64,000 nt of DNA, from positions 1-64,000 of the forward strand of contig CANQIB010000008.1 of assembly GCA_947623915.1 (NCBI GenBank), given 5' to 3'. The position numbers were made by a program, and so were the translations under genes. The notes beneath the pieces were generated by a model, which searched no databases, was not told where the DNA came from, and was given only the letters and a program-made list of their open reading frames with translations. Position 1 is the stretch's first letter; each line of letters begins with the position of its first letter. Source of the stretch: an uncultured Ruminiclostridium sp. Lineage in GTDB: Bacteria > Bacillota > Clostridia > Oscillospirales > Ruminococcaceae. Shown here piece by piece: positions 10,695-17,736 of this stretch.

Positions 10695-10727
10695 CAAAAC
10701 AATTTTTCTTTTAAAAAGGAGGACATT

Positions 10728-11384
10728 ATGGATGATAATTTAACGACTCCTCTGTCGTATATTTCACAGTATAATTATTGTAAAAGACGAGCGGCTCTTT
10801 TAATGATTGAGCGGTTATGGGACGAAAATTCGTATACGGCTATGGGACGAAACGAACATGATCATGTTCATACACCTGCCGCTGATCACAAATCAGACTG
10901 CATTGTCGTAACAGATATGCCTGTCTTTTCTGGGAAAATGCTTTTGTTCGGCAAGTGCGACGCTGTTGAAATGTATGAAGATGAAAACGGCTGCGTTATT
11001 TCGTTTTTGGACAACAAAAAATTTATTCCGTATCCGATTGAATATAAACACGGAGTTTTGCGCAATGAAACGGAATATGAACTCCAGCTATGCGCCCAAG
11101 CAATGTGCATTGAGGAGATGTTCGATTGTCATATAGATAAAGGCGCTGTTTTTTATATTACCTCGCACAGGCGGCGCGAAGTGTTTTTTGACGAAGAAAA
11201 AAGAAAAGCGGTTTATGAAACGGTGAAGCAACTCCGGAGTTTATTAAATTCGCAAACTGTTCCGCAGGCGGAATATTCTTCGAAATGCAAAAAATGTTCT
11301 CTTAATAATTTATGTATGCCGAACTTGGAAAAATCAGCAAAAAAATATATTACAATGATACACGGTTCGTTTAAGGAGGAGTAA
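10728..11384 (+). CDS. cas4: Cas4 nuclease (type I-C adaptation)
   Basis: RecB-like Fe-S nuclease that trims prespacers at the PAM and works with Cas1-Cas2 so that new spacers enter in the right orientation. The 218-aa protein has an N-terminal Cys (YNYCKRR), the nuclease motifs GKCDAVE and IEYKHG, the QLCAQAM helix, and a C-terminal cluster CKKCSLNNLC that completes the Fe-S site. ATG 10728 follows AAAGGAGG. The gene begins only 33 nt after the truncated last repeat, too little for a full promoter, so it probably depends on transcription through the array. Confidence 0.94.
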   Translation: MDDNLTTPLSYISQYNYCKRRAALLMIERLWDENSYTAMGRNEHDHVHTPAADHKSDCIVVTDMPVFSGKMLLFGKCDAVEMYEDENGCVISFLDNKKFIPYPIEYKHGVLRNETEYELQLCAQAMCIEEMFDCHIDKGAVFYITSHRRREVFFDEEKRKAVYETVKQLRSLLNSQTVPQAEYSSKCKKCSLNNLCMPNLEKSAKKYITMIHGSFKEE

Positions 11385-11385
11385 G

Positions 11386-12408
11386 ATGAAGAAACTCGGA
11401 AATGTGCTTTATATACTTTCGGAGGATAGTTATGTCTATTGCAAAAACGAAACCATTGCCGTGAAGATAAACGGTGAAGATAAGGCCCGCATACCTGCAC
11501 ATACCATAGAATCCATAGTTTTCCTAAAAAATACGACGGTATCAACGCCTCTTATCGGGTTTTGCGGAGAAAGAGGCATTTCTATTTCCTTTCATTTTGA
11601 CACCGGAAAATTCTATGGCCGATTTTATGGAGCGGTGAGCGGAAATGTACTTCTTAGAAAAAAGCAATATGATATTATAAACTCTGAACAGTCAGTTGAA
11701 ATCGTCCGCAATATTTTAAGCGGCAAGTTTGCCAACAGTCGATTTGTTTTACTGAAAAGTGCAAGGGATAATTCTCTCGATCGCGCTGAAAGATTAAAAC
11801 GCTCGGCGTCAATGATTGCGGAATATCACGAGAAACTTCTCAAAGCTGATAATATTGACAGCATGCGAGGAATTGAAGGCTTAACGGCAAATTGTTATTT
11901 TGATGCGTTTGATGAGATGCTGAAAAACAATGATAACGAAATGCGCTTTGAAAAAAGAAGTCGCCGTCCTCCCGATAATAGGATAAACGCGCTTTTGTCG
12001 TTCGTGTATATGCTGATGAAAAATGACACACAGTCGGCTTTGGAATCGGTCGGACTCGACCCGGCAGCCGGGTATTTGCACGCGCTTCGTCCCGGAAGAC
12101 CTTCTCTGGCCTTGGATATTATGGAGGAATTGAGGGCACCGCTTTGCGACAGATTTGTAATTTCACTTGTAAATTTAAAGCAGATAAGCTCTGATGATTT
12201 CAGCGTTAAAAACGGAGAAATAAAACTTACTGACAAAGCCTACAGGACTGTTATCGACAAATGGCAAGCAAGAAAAAAAGAAGAGATAACTCATCCGTTT
12301 TTAAAGGAAAAAGTTCCAATAGGCTTGATCCCATATTGTCAGGCAATGCTTTTGGCACGACATTTGCGTGGTGACCTTGATGTTTATCCCCCGTTTTTCT
12401 GGAGGTGA
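11386..12408 (+). CDS. cas1: Cas1 integrase (type I-C)
   Basis: Metal-dependent DNA integrase that inserts spacers at the leader end as a Cas1-Cas2 complex. The 340-aa protein has the N-terminal beta domain (MKKLGNVLYILSEDSYVY) and the catalytic C-terminal domain: Glu in RGIEG, His in YLHALRPGRPSLALD and the acidic DIMEE. It ends in HLRGDLDVYPPFFWR as other I-C Cas1 proteins do. It starts one base after the cas4 stop, behind AAGGAGGAG, so the two are co-translated. Confidence 0.96.
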   Translation: MKKLGNVLYILSEDSYVYCKNETIAVKINGEDKARIPAHTIESIVFLKNTTVSTPLIGFCGERGISISFHFDTGKFYGRFYGAVSGNVLLRKKQYDIINSEQSVEIVRNILSGKFANSRFVLLKSARDNSLDRAERLKRSASMIAEYHEKLLKADNIDSMRGIEGLTANCYFDAFDEMLKNNDNEMRFEKRSRRPPDNRINALLSFVYMLMKNDTQSALESVGLDPAAGYLHALRPGRPSLALDIMEELRAPLCDRFVISLVNLKQISSDDFSVKNGEIKLTDKAYRTVIDKWQARKKEEITHPFLKEKVPIGLIPYCQAMLLARHLRGDLDVYPPFFWR

Positions 12409-12412
12409 TATT

Positions 12413-12703
12413 ATGATGATGTTAGTGACGTATGACGTTGATTTCTCCGATGAAAAAGGCGCAAAACGTTTGCGCAAAGTTGCGGGGATATGTGAAAAAT
12501 TCGGCGTGAGAGTACAAAACTCGGTCTTTGAAATGCTTATCGACCCCGCACAATTAGCAGAGGTGAAAAGCAGGATCTCAAAAGTTATAGATCTGAAAGC
12601 GGATTCGGTGAGGTTTTATAATCTCGGTAAAAATTGGGAACGCCGCGTTGAAATTCTCGGAACTGACAAGGGGTTTGATCAGGAAGGTACCATCATTTTG
12701 TAA
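12413..12703 (+). CDS. cas2: Cas2 (type I-C)
   Basis: Small ferredoxin-fold protein that bridges two Cas1 dimers in the spacer-integration complex. The 96-aa product begins with the Cas2 strand MLVTYDVDF, whose Asp is conserved, and has the RVQNSVFEMLID segment. Three consecutive ATG codons follow GGAGGTGAT; the first, at 12413, is chosen, and a longer frame from 12368 overlapping cas1 is rejected. It ends the cas4-cas1-cas2 operon. No strong terminator directly follows. Confidence 0.95.
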   Translation: MMMLVTYDVDFSDEKGAKRLRKVAGICEKFGVRVQNSVFEMLIDPAQLAEVKSRISKVIDLKADSVRFYNLGKNWERRVEILGTDKGFDQEGTIIL

Positions 12704-12732
12704 CGGGAGCTTAATTCTTTGAATCTGCTTGA

Positions 12733-12825
12733 AGGAAATATTTATCGCTTGCGACAGAGCTCATCAAGTATCTGCTCGGAACGGTACTTGCGGCATATAA
12801 GGACTTTGAGTACCTAAAGTATTGA
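12733..12825 (+). pseudogene. 30-codon remnant of an unknown gene
   Basis: An open stretch of 30 codons reads as plausible protein (LATELIKYLLGTVLAAYKDF, then EYLKY and a stop) but has no start codon and is preceded by an in-frame stop. It looks like the end of a decayed gene. I do not recognise the family. The low complexity makes chance possible. Confidence 0.3.
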
Positions 12826-12850
12826 TAACCGCTTTCGGGTGTGGTATGAT
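12822..12850 (+). promoter_or_regulatory. Promoter for a possible small RNA
   Basis: TTGATA at 12822-12827 and TATGAT at 12845-12850, 17-nt spacer. No ORF with a ribosome site follows, but an intrinsic terminator lies about 70 nt downstream. Confidence 0.5.
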
Positions 12851-12856
12851 CATATT

Positions 12857-12953
12857 ATAAAAAGGAAGTAGTTAGGAGCGCGCGTTACTTCTGCGATAAC
12901 CGGCGCGATTAGAGTATAAATACGCTTTCGTAATAGGGAAGAGCGTATTTTTT
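12857..12953 (+). ncRNA. Candidate small RNA, about 97 nt
   Basis: The segment between the promoter at 12822-12850 and a terminator (AATACGCT 12919-12926 / AGCGTATT 12942-12949, then T-run to 12953) carries no ORF. It can fold a 5' hairpin GAAGTA/TACTTC and pair GCGCGC with CCGGCGCG. It is inferred only from promoter plus terminator geometry, and I do not recognise an RNA family. Its place directly after cas2 makes a link to the CRISPR locus possible but unproven. Confidence 0.35.
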
Positions 12954-13009
12954 ATGTTCATCGCAAATATCTTTTTGATAACAATATTACATCCGCTGTG
13001 CGGTTTCAG

Positions 13010-13325
13010 CACGCTCTCAGGAAACTAAGAGCGTGTCAGCTTGTCGAAAAACCCTCCCTATGGTCGGATTTTCCGACAAGCTGACAAAAAATCGGCTAGA
13101 CTGCCTAAGCAGTCTAGCTCAATTAACCCATTTTTAATGCTTTAAAAATTGGTTGCTGCCGCCTGCTTTGCGCGGCTCTTATCAAACTTGAGGGTGAAAA
13201 CCCTGATGGTTTTCCCCGTGAACTTTCCGCCGAACGGCGGACAGTTTTAAACTCAACTCTTTCCTTCCGCTTTATATTGACCTTTTTCTACAGACTGGCA
13301 CGCTCTCAAGGAAACTGAGAGCGTG
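13010..13325. repeat. Cluster of intergenic hairpin repeats
   Basis: Non-coding block of four hairpins: CACGCTCTCA/TAAGAGCGTG (13010-13035), GTCAGCTTGTCG/CGACAAGCTGAC (13035-13046 with 13074-13085), a 10-bp stem GCTAGACTGC/GCAGTCTAGC (13095-13118), and a second copy of the first (CACGCTCTCA/TGAGAGCGTG, 13299-13325, followed by TTTT). The stretch 12954-13401 has no gene. The second hairpin resembles one at 50989-51022, so it belongs to a repeat family of this genome. Confidence 0.75.
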
Positions 13326-13401
13326 TTTTCATATCTTCGCCCCAAAAATTTTTGACAAAATCACACATCGTTTAGAAAAGTCTTTGTGCGTCGCAAATCA
13401 A

Positions 13402-13425
13402 GAGATCCCGCCGAAACGGGATCTC
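13402..13425 (-). terminator. Terminator of the 13463-13951 gene
   Basis: GAGATCCCG/CGGGATCTC stem with a 6-nt loop, 38 nt past the stop codon on the minus strand. The T-run behind it is weak. Confidence 0.55.
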
Positions 13426-13462
13426 CGATCTTTTCAGTTTTTGCAAGCGACCTTTTGTTTTA

Positions 13463-13951
13463 TTATGTCACCTGAACGGTGAAGGTCAGAGTATCCGAAT
13501 AATTGCCCGCATATTCTGCATATTCCCCTGACAGCGTTGTCTCAAAGTCAAGAGTCGCCCAGCCTGAGGTTTCACCCGCCATCACGGTGAGTATCACAAT
13601 ATCCTCCTGCGCGGCAATATCATGTCCGTTCACCTTCATCCCGTACTCTATATATCCGCTGTCATTCACCATTTTAAAGCCGTTAAGACTGCTTACCGAG
13701 ATGCCCAGCTTACTGCCTTTGTTAAGCAGAACGTCAGTTGCCATAAGAGCCCTTTCTACGGTTTTTTCGCTGTCGGTAAAGGTCACGCTTGCGGGGATCG
13801 TCACCTTGTAGTTGACGTTCGCATTATAGCTTACGCTTATAGAGCCGCTGCTTTCGGTATCTCCGCTTGTTATTTCCTCCGCTTTTACGCCTTGCGGCGA
13901 GATAAGCGTCAACGACGATACAAGAACAGCAAGCAGAAATTTTTTAAACAT
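13463..13951 (-). CDS. Small secreted surface protein, beta-rich
   Basis: 162 aa with a clear Sec signal peptide (MFKKFLLAVLVSSLTLISPQ, cleavage probably after VKA), then a Thr/Ser/Gly/Val-rich mature part with the segment NVNYKVTIPASVTFTD, a pattern seen in secreted beta-sandwich proteins of Firmicutes. No catalytic motif is visible and I cannot name a family with certainty. It lies 24 nt downstream of the membrane-anchored gene 13976-14497 on the same strand, so the two probably form an operon for an exported pair. Confidence 0.75.
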   Translation of the reverse strand: MFKKFLLAVLVSSLTLISPQGVKAEEITSGDTESSGSISVSYNANVNYKVTIPASVTFTDSEKTVERALMATDVLLNKGSKLGISVSSLNGFKMVNDSGYIEYGMKVNGHDIAAQEDIVILTVMAGETSGWATLDFETTLSGEYAEYAGNYSDTLTFTVQVT

Positions 13952-13975
13952 TTTTATCCCCCATTTGCAAGATCC

Positions 13976-14497
13976 TTATTCAGCCGTCAGATGGGCTACA
14001 ATGTCGGCATTATTAGTGGGAGTCAGCCCGTCCATACGATAAGGCTGAATATGGATAACGGCGTTGTATTCACCTTTTTTCAACGGAGATGAAAGAGAAA
14101 TTTTCTTTATCCTTTTGCCGGGCTCAACCAAGGCGGAGGTATACAGGGAGCGATAGCTGCCGTCTATCTCCACTTTAAGCTCAAAGGTAAGATAGTAAAG
14201 ACCGTCGTTTTCTTCGGGGTTGAAAAAGTTAACAATGACCTCGGTTTCGTCGGCGGGAATGATAAGTACCGCCGCGCCCGGAATAGTAACTCCCTGATGA
14301 GGTTTTTCGCTTTGCCCGCCGACGCTTTGGTCGGTTTCCGTATTCAATTCCACCCCGCCGATAAATCCCGTTTCACGTCCCGAAACTAAAAAATGACCTG
14401 CCAGCCCGCCGAGGATAAATACCATGACCATAAGCAGGAGCATGAGGACGATTTTTACGGCTTTTTTCCTTTTTTTGCCTTCGCCGTCTGTGTTCAT
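13976..14497 (-). CDS. Membrane-anchored extracellular protein of unknown function
   Basis: 173 aa with a basic start (MNTDGEGKKRKK), one transmembrane helix at about residues 13-38 and an outside domain of about 130 aa rich in beta-strand pattern (VLIIPADETEVIVNFFNP, IVAHLTAE). No Cys lipobox, so it is a signal anchor rather than a lipoprotein. No catalytic residues recognised. It is the upstream partner of the secreted protein at 13463-13951; perhaps both are cell-surface components. The ribosome site is weak. Confidence 0.7.
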   Translation of the reverse strand: MNTDGEGKKRKKAVKIVLMLLLMVMVFILGGLAGHFLVSGRETGFIGGVELNTETDQSVGGQSEKPHQGVTIPGAAVLIIPADETEVIVNFFNPEENDGLYYLTFELKVEIDGSYRSLYTSALVEPGKRIKKISLSSPLKKGEYNAVIHIQPYRMDGLTPTNNADIVAHLTAE

Positions 14498-14658
14498 ACA
14501 ACGCCGCGCCTTTCATTGTTGTATTTCGGGAAATTTCTTCCCCGTTGATATGATATGCGGGACAGGGAGAGAATGTTATACCGTTTCGGCAATACACAGC
14601 CGCTGAGTTACTTTTATGTTAAGCGTAAAATAGCTTTTTGGTTACAATGTCACAAAAA

Positions 14659-14681
14659 GCCCCGCACTTTTTGTGCGGGGC
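14659..14681 (-). terminator. Terminator of the YegP-like gene
   Basis: GCCCCGCAC/GTGCGGGGC with a 5-nt loop; on the minus strand it is followed by TTTTT. It lies 19 nt past the stop of the 14700-15065 gene. Confidence 0.85.
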
Positions 14682-14699
14682 GTGGGATATTTCGGATAA

Positions 14700-15065
14700 T
14701 TATTCCTCAACTATCTCTGCTTCGGGGGCGTTTTTCTTTATGCTTTCAATGCCGTTCATGCAGCCGGCTTTTGCCTTGTAGCCCTCGCCGGTAGCGATTA
14801 TCTCGCCGTTACGGGCTTTCAGCCTAAATCTGTATTCACCTTTTTTGTCAAGGTAAACTTCAAATTTCGGGTGCTTGAGGACTTCGTATCCTTCGACCGT
14901 CTGGTCCTCGATCCCTCCTTCGCAGCACTTGCGAACGCTTTCAATGCCGTTCTTGCACGCAGCCTCGCTGTTGTAGACCTCGCTGGTGGCGATAACTTCA
15001 CCGTTGCCCGCTTTGAGGTCAAACTTCGTTCCTGTCGCGGTAGTTTTGATAACAAACTTGCCCAT
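14700..15065 (-). CDS. YegP-family protein with two DUF1508 domains
   Basis: 121 aa made of two copies of the DUF1508 unit: FDLKAGNGEVIATSEVYNS with NGIESV in the first half and FRLKARNGEIIATGEGYKA with NGIESI in the second. This matches the tandem YegP architecture and length. Function is poorly known; such proteins are small, cytosolic and linked to stress in some bacteria. ATG 15065 is preceded by AGGAGG. It stands alone with its own terminator. Confidence 0.88.
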   Translation of the reverse strand: MGKFVIKTTATGTKFDLKAGNGEVIATSEVYNSEAACKNGIESVRKCCEGGIEDQTVEGYEVLKHPKFEVYLDKKGEYRFRLKARNGEIIATGEGYKAKAGCMNGIESIKKNAPEAEIVEE

Positions 15066-15371
15066 TTTTTAAAATCCTCCTGTAATATTTTTTCCCGATA
15101 CGGTCGGGAATTGACCGAAATATACGAAAACATTTTTATTTTGCCGGACGGCAAAACTTCAAACGTTCCCGATTTTAACGGGTCGTTATCCCGTCAAAAT
15201 ACATGTAGCGTTACAGCTTTTTCCGTTTTTTTATCGGAAAGGCTTTTTTATCCCGCGTTAAGGCGGATTCTTTTTTATATTAGAACCTAAACAAGACGCC
15301 TTGCCTCTATAGTCGGCGGGGTCTATGTTCTTTGCGATTTTGATACGAGCAAAAAACCTTTCTTTATCGGT
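15066..15371. other. Gene-free stretch between YegP-like and Nudix genes
   Basis: About 305 nt without an ORF. It holds small hairpins: TTCCCGA/TCGGGAA just upstream of the YegP-like ribosome site, a TTTGCC/GGCAAA dyad near 15143-15153, and ACGGG/CCCGT near 15179-15197. Some of these probably belong to the 5' leader of the YegP-like gene. I see no attached RNA family. Confidence 0.4.
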
Positions 15372-15818
15372 TTAGACCTCTTCAAGCAACCGACAGCGCA
15401 ATTCATATAAAGCTGTTTTATTTGAATCCCAAGTCAGGCGCGCCATAGCGTCTTCATAACTCAGCCACTCATAACCGATGTGTTCATTGGATAACATTAT
15501 GTCTGAAACACATTCAAACGCGAAATGATATTCGGGAATAACATAGGTATTCTTTGCCCAATATTTCCGGTGTCGTTCCGAAATAACATTCGCGGGGATA
15601 TACGCCATGGAAGTCAGTTTTATAATACTGTTTGTTTTTATCCCCGTTTCTTCCGAAATTTCTCTGACCGCCGCCTCTGTCGGCGTTTCGTCATCTTCAC
15701 CGCCGCCGGCAAGAAACTGCCACTGATCCAAATCCGAGCGATGAAAAACACAAAACTCCATCTCTCTCGAAGCTGTTTTCCTGAAAGGAATTGCCAATAT
15801 CTGAAATGGTGCTCTCAA
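15372..15818 (-). CDS. Nudix hydrolase
   Basis: 148-aa pyrophosphohydrolase of the Nudix superfamily, which cleaves nucleoside diphosphates linked to another moiety. The Nudix box GGEDDETPTEAAVREISEETG fits GX5EX7REUXEEXGU with all catalytic Glu residues present, near residues 40-61. The overall form resembles NudB-type dihydroneopterin/dATP pyrophosphatases, but substrate cannot be told. Start is TTG 15818, 9 nt after GGAGG. It is the last of four single-gene units that share a repeated intergenic element. Confidence 0.88.
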   Translation of the reverse strand: MRAPFQILAIPFRKTASREMEFCVFHRSDLDQWQFLAGGGEDDETPTEAAVREISEETGIKTNSIIKLTSMAYIPANVISERHRKYWAKNTYVIPEYHFAFECVSDIMLSNEHIGYEWLSYEDAMARLTWDSNKTALYELRCRLLEEV

Positions 15819-15923
15819 CCTGTTAAACCTCCGCTAATCCCGATTTTCTGATTCAGTATACCGTAAATTTTGAGAAAGACAACCGTCTGCAAGTGATAAG
15901 CAGTTTTACACCGCAGGGGGTAA

Positions 15924-15999
15924 TTACACCGCAAAGGCGCACTTTTTAATTTTTCCTCTGCCTTGTATCAAATTCTGCAAGATTATATCAATGTTCATG
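15924..15999 (-). repeat. Cassette-type intergenic element, copy A
   Basis: Near copy of the elements at 16530, 17058 and 17610. It starts TTACACCGCAAAGGCGCAC on the plus strand and includes TTGTATCAAATTCTGCAAG. Copy A and copy C are alike over about 72 nt with only a few differences. A partial extra copy of the left end (TTTTACACCGCAGGGG) lies at 15904-15919. It is upstream of the Nudix gene and downstream of the DUF3795 gene. Confidence 0.8.
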
Positions 16000-16049
16000 C
16001 TTATTTTGATACAACAGGAAAAAATCTTTATGTTTTGGTAAACAGGAAA

Positions 16050-16424
16050 TTATTTTTTTCCTGTTTTGATAAATTCGATTAAATCCTCCACATCATGAAA
16101 ATCATCATAATCGCCATAAATTCCATTCCGATGATAAGCAACGCCTGCTTTTTCATTCCGTTCAAGGCAGTCTAAAAGTTCTTTTTCGCCGTATCTTTTG
16201 ATAAACAAGGTGAATCCATAAGGTTTGATTTTGGATAGCAATCCTCTTCTGCATTCCGTTTTACATTCATGACAATGTGTATAATTTTTCTCAATGGAAC
16301 ATTTTCTGTTTTCGCACCAGTCCTTGTCAGGGCATTCTCCCGAATTGCACCCGCTGCAATGTTCATTTTCGCTGCATAAGCAGCATGCCAGTCCACAGCG
16401 TGCTATTCCCAGTTCCCGTTTCAT
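16050..16424 (-). CDS. DUF3795 cysteine-rich protein
   Basis: 124 aa; the first 60 residues carry about a dozen Cys in CxxC-like spacings (CGLACCLCSENEHCSGC, CPDKDWC, CHECKTEC), the hallmark of DUF3795, presumably a zinc-binding domain. The C-terminal half is helical and acidic. The biochemical role of the family is unknown. ATG 16424 follows GGAGAAAATTAA. Single-gene unit between repeat copies A and B. Confidence 0.85.
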   Translation of the reverse strand: MKRELGIARCGLACCLCSENEHCSGCNSGECPDKDWCENRKCSIEKNYTHCHECKTECRRGLLSKIKPYGFTLFIKRYGEKELLDCLERNEKAGVAYHRNGIYGDYDDFHDVEDLIEFIKTGKK

Positions 16425-16529
16425 TTAATTTTCTCCTATAAATCCATATTCATTGCGCGAGTATATGTCCGCCCTTTAATCAGCCATACCAAAAATGTAT
16501 ATAACTAAGCCGCTGCACATCACCCGACA

Positions 16530-16590
16530 CACATTTTACACCGAAAAGACACACTTTTGGGTTTTCCTCGGCTTTGTATCAAACTTAAAT
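16530..16590 (-). repeat. Cassette-type intergenic element, copy B
   Basis: Starts ACACATTTTACACCG on the plus strand and shares TTTTCCTCGGCTTTGTATC with the other copies. Its right end stops exactly at the GNAT stop codon (16591-16593), so the distal third seen in copies A and C (CTGCAAGAT...) is missing here. Confidence 0.75.
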
Positions 16591-17028
16591 CTAGTTCAGC
16601 CATTGGATGAAAGCCGTCTTATCTGTGCTGTTATATCCCGCATTACTGTAAAATCTCAAAGTCGAATCATTTTTCGCGCCGGTAAGCAACATAATTTTAT
16701 AACAATTTTCTCTTTCTGCGATCCCTTTAGCATAATTTAAACATTCGGTCGCATATCCCTTTTTTCTAAAATCTCTGTGAGTAACAACGTTCTCGATCAA
16801 GGCGTATGGTCTTATATTTCTTGTCAAATTGGGAATGATCACGCATACGCAGGAAGAAACGATTTTTTCACCGATTACATTAACGATAATATGATGATTT
16901 TTATCACGGATAATATCTTTCCATGTATTCATCAAATATTCCGTATTTTCGGGGATGGATACTTCGTGCAGAAATAAATACAATTCCAACAACTCATACA
17001 ATTCGTTTTCTCTGATTTCTCTGACCAT
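16591..17028 (-). CDS. GNAT-family N-acetyltransferase
   Basis: 145 aa. GNAT core: the acetyl-CoA pyrophosphate loop THRDFRKKGYATECL (R/QxxGxG/A form, here RKKGYA) near residues 89-102, and a C-terminal FYSNAGYNSTDKTAF strand. The acceptor substrate cannot be predicted. ATG 17028 is preferred over an upstream in-frame TTG at 17040, though neither has a strong ribosome site. Single-gene unit between repeat copies B and C on the same strand as its neighbours. Confidence 0.87.
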   Translation of the reverse strand: MVREIRENELYELLELYLFLHEVSIPENTEYLMNTWKDIIRDKNHHIIVNVIGEKIVSSCVCVIIPNLTRNIRPYALIENVVTHRDFRKKGYATECLNYAKGIAERENCYKIMLLTGAKNDSTLRFYSNAGYNSTDKTAFIQWLN

Positions 17029-17057
17029 AACAAATCTCAACTTTCAGCTATCAGCAA

Positions 17058-17131
17058 CATACACCGCAAAGGCGCACTTTTTAGTTTTCTCCTGCTTTGT
17101 ATCAAACTCTGCAAGATCATATCTATGTTCG
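17058..17131 (-). repeat. Cassette-type intergenic element, copy C
   Basis: Full-length copy: ATACACCGCAAAGGCGCAC on the plus strand through TTGTATCAAACTCTGCAAG to TATGTTC. It lies between the TfoX-like stop and the GNAT start and is the closest match to copy A. Confidence 0.8.
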
Positions 17132-17168
17132 ATTGTGATAAAAACAGAAAAATGCTGACTCACCACTT

Positions 17169-17513
17169 TTATTCCGATGAGGTTTTATTTACCTTTTTCT
17201 TCTTTTTAGGCTTTGATTCGGGTAACTCGTCATACATTGCCGTAAACAAACCTGTTAAAAACTCTCTGTTGTCAACTTCATCTACCAACAACATTCCTTT
17301 TGCTCCCTCATAGGGTAATTCATACGAAGCTGTTGGCATATAGCTGATCGCTGCTTTAATTGGTTTTACAAGTAATCTGTCATCATAGATACCGCCTATG
17401 ATTTTGCCGCGATAATAGATGATAAATTCTCCCATCATAGCCCGATATGTAATTTCATCCAATTCGGATAACTGCCCTAAAATAAATTCTAAATATTCTT
17501 TACTCGATGCCAT
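17169..17513 (-). CDS. TfoX N-terminal domain protein
   Basis: 114 aa. The core MASSKEYLEFILGQLSELDE, then ITYRAMMGEFIIYYRGKIIG and DDRLLVKP, is the TfoX N-terminal domain. Free-standing versions are common in Firmicutes and of unclear function, distinct from the full competence regulator TfoX/Sxy. The C-terminus is a Lys-rich tail (KPKKKKKVNK). ATG 17513 follows GAGGTGG; the upstream TTG at 17525 is less likely. Single-gene unit between repeat copies C and D. Confidence 0.85.
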   Translation of the reverse strand: MASSKEYLEFILGQLSELDEITYRAMMGEFIIYYRGKIIGGIYDDRLLVKPIKAAISYMPTASYELPYEGAKGMLLVDEVDNREFLTGLFTAMYDELPESKPKKKKKVNKTSSE

Positions 17514-17609
17514 ATTCCACCTCAAATCTCGATTTATCGGTCGGACACATTCACTTCCAATAAATCATACCACAAAATCGTGAATAAATCTACCGCTATT
17601 AACTCGTCA

Positions 17610-17680
17610 CACATTTTACACCCCATAGGCGCGCTTTTTGATCGGCTTGATATCAAGGTCTGCAAGATAATTTTCTGCCC
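17610..17680 (-). repeat. Cassette-type intergenic element, copy D
   Basis: Most divergent copy: ACACATTTTACACCCCATAG, then GGCGCGCTTTTTGATCGGC, GATATCAAGGTCTGCAAGAT. It shares the ACACATTTTACACC left end with copy B and the CTGCAAGAT right end with copies A and C. It lies between the truncated adhesin and the TfoX-like gene. Confidence 0.7.
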
Positions 17681-17736
17681 TTATTAGAGAATATTTTAGC
17701 ATATTTTGTCTAAGATGTCAATCGTGCTTAAAATTT

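Noticed and set aside
6253-10697. Many ORFs of 65-280 aa with repeating FKSYPREGGI, SSHTPARGVS or IPPSRGYDLK
   Set aside because: They are translations of the CRISPR repeats in different frames, without ribosome sites.
12919-12953. Terminator of cas2
   Set aside because: It is over 200 nt from cas2 and fits better with the promoter at 12822-12850, though read-through from cas2 could also end here.
15372-17680. Classical integron with attC sites
   Set aside because: No integron integrase in the window and no convincing RYYYAAC/GTTRRRY pair in the shared element, so only a cassette-like label is used.
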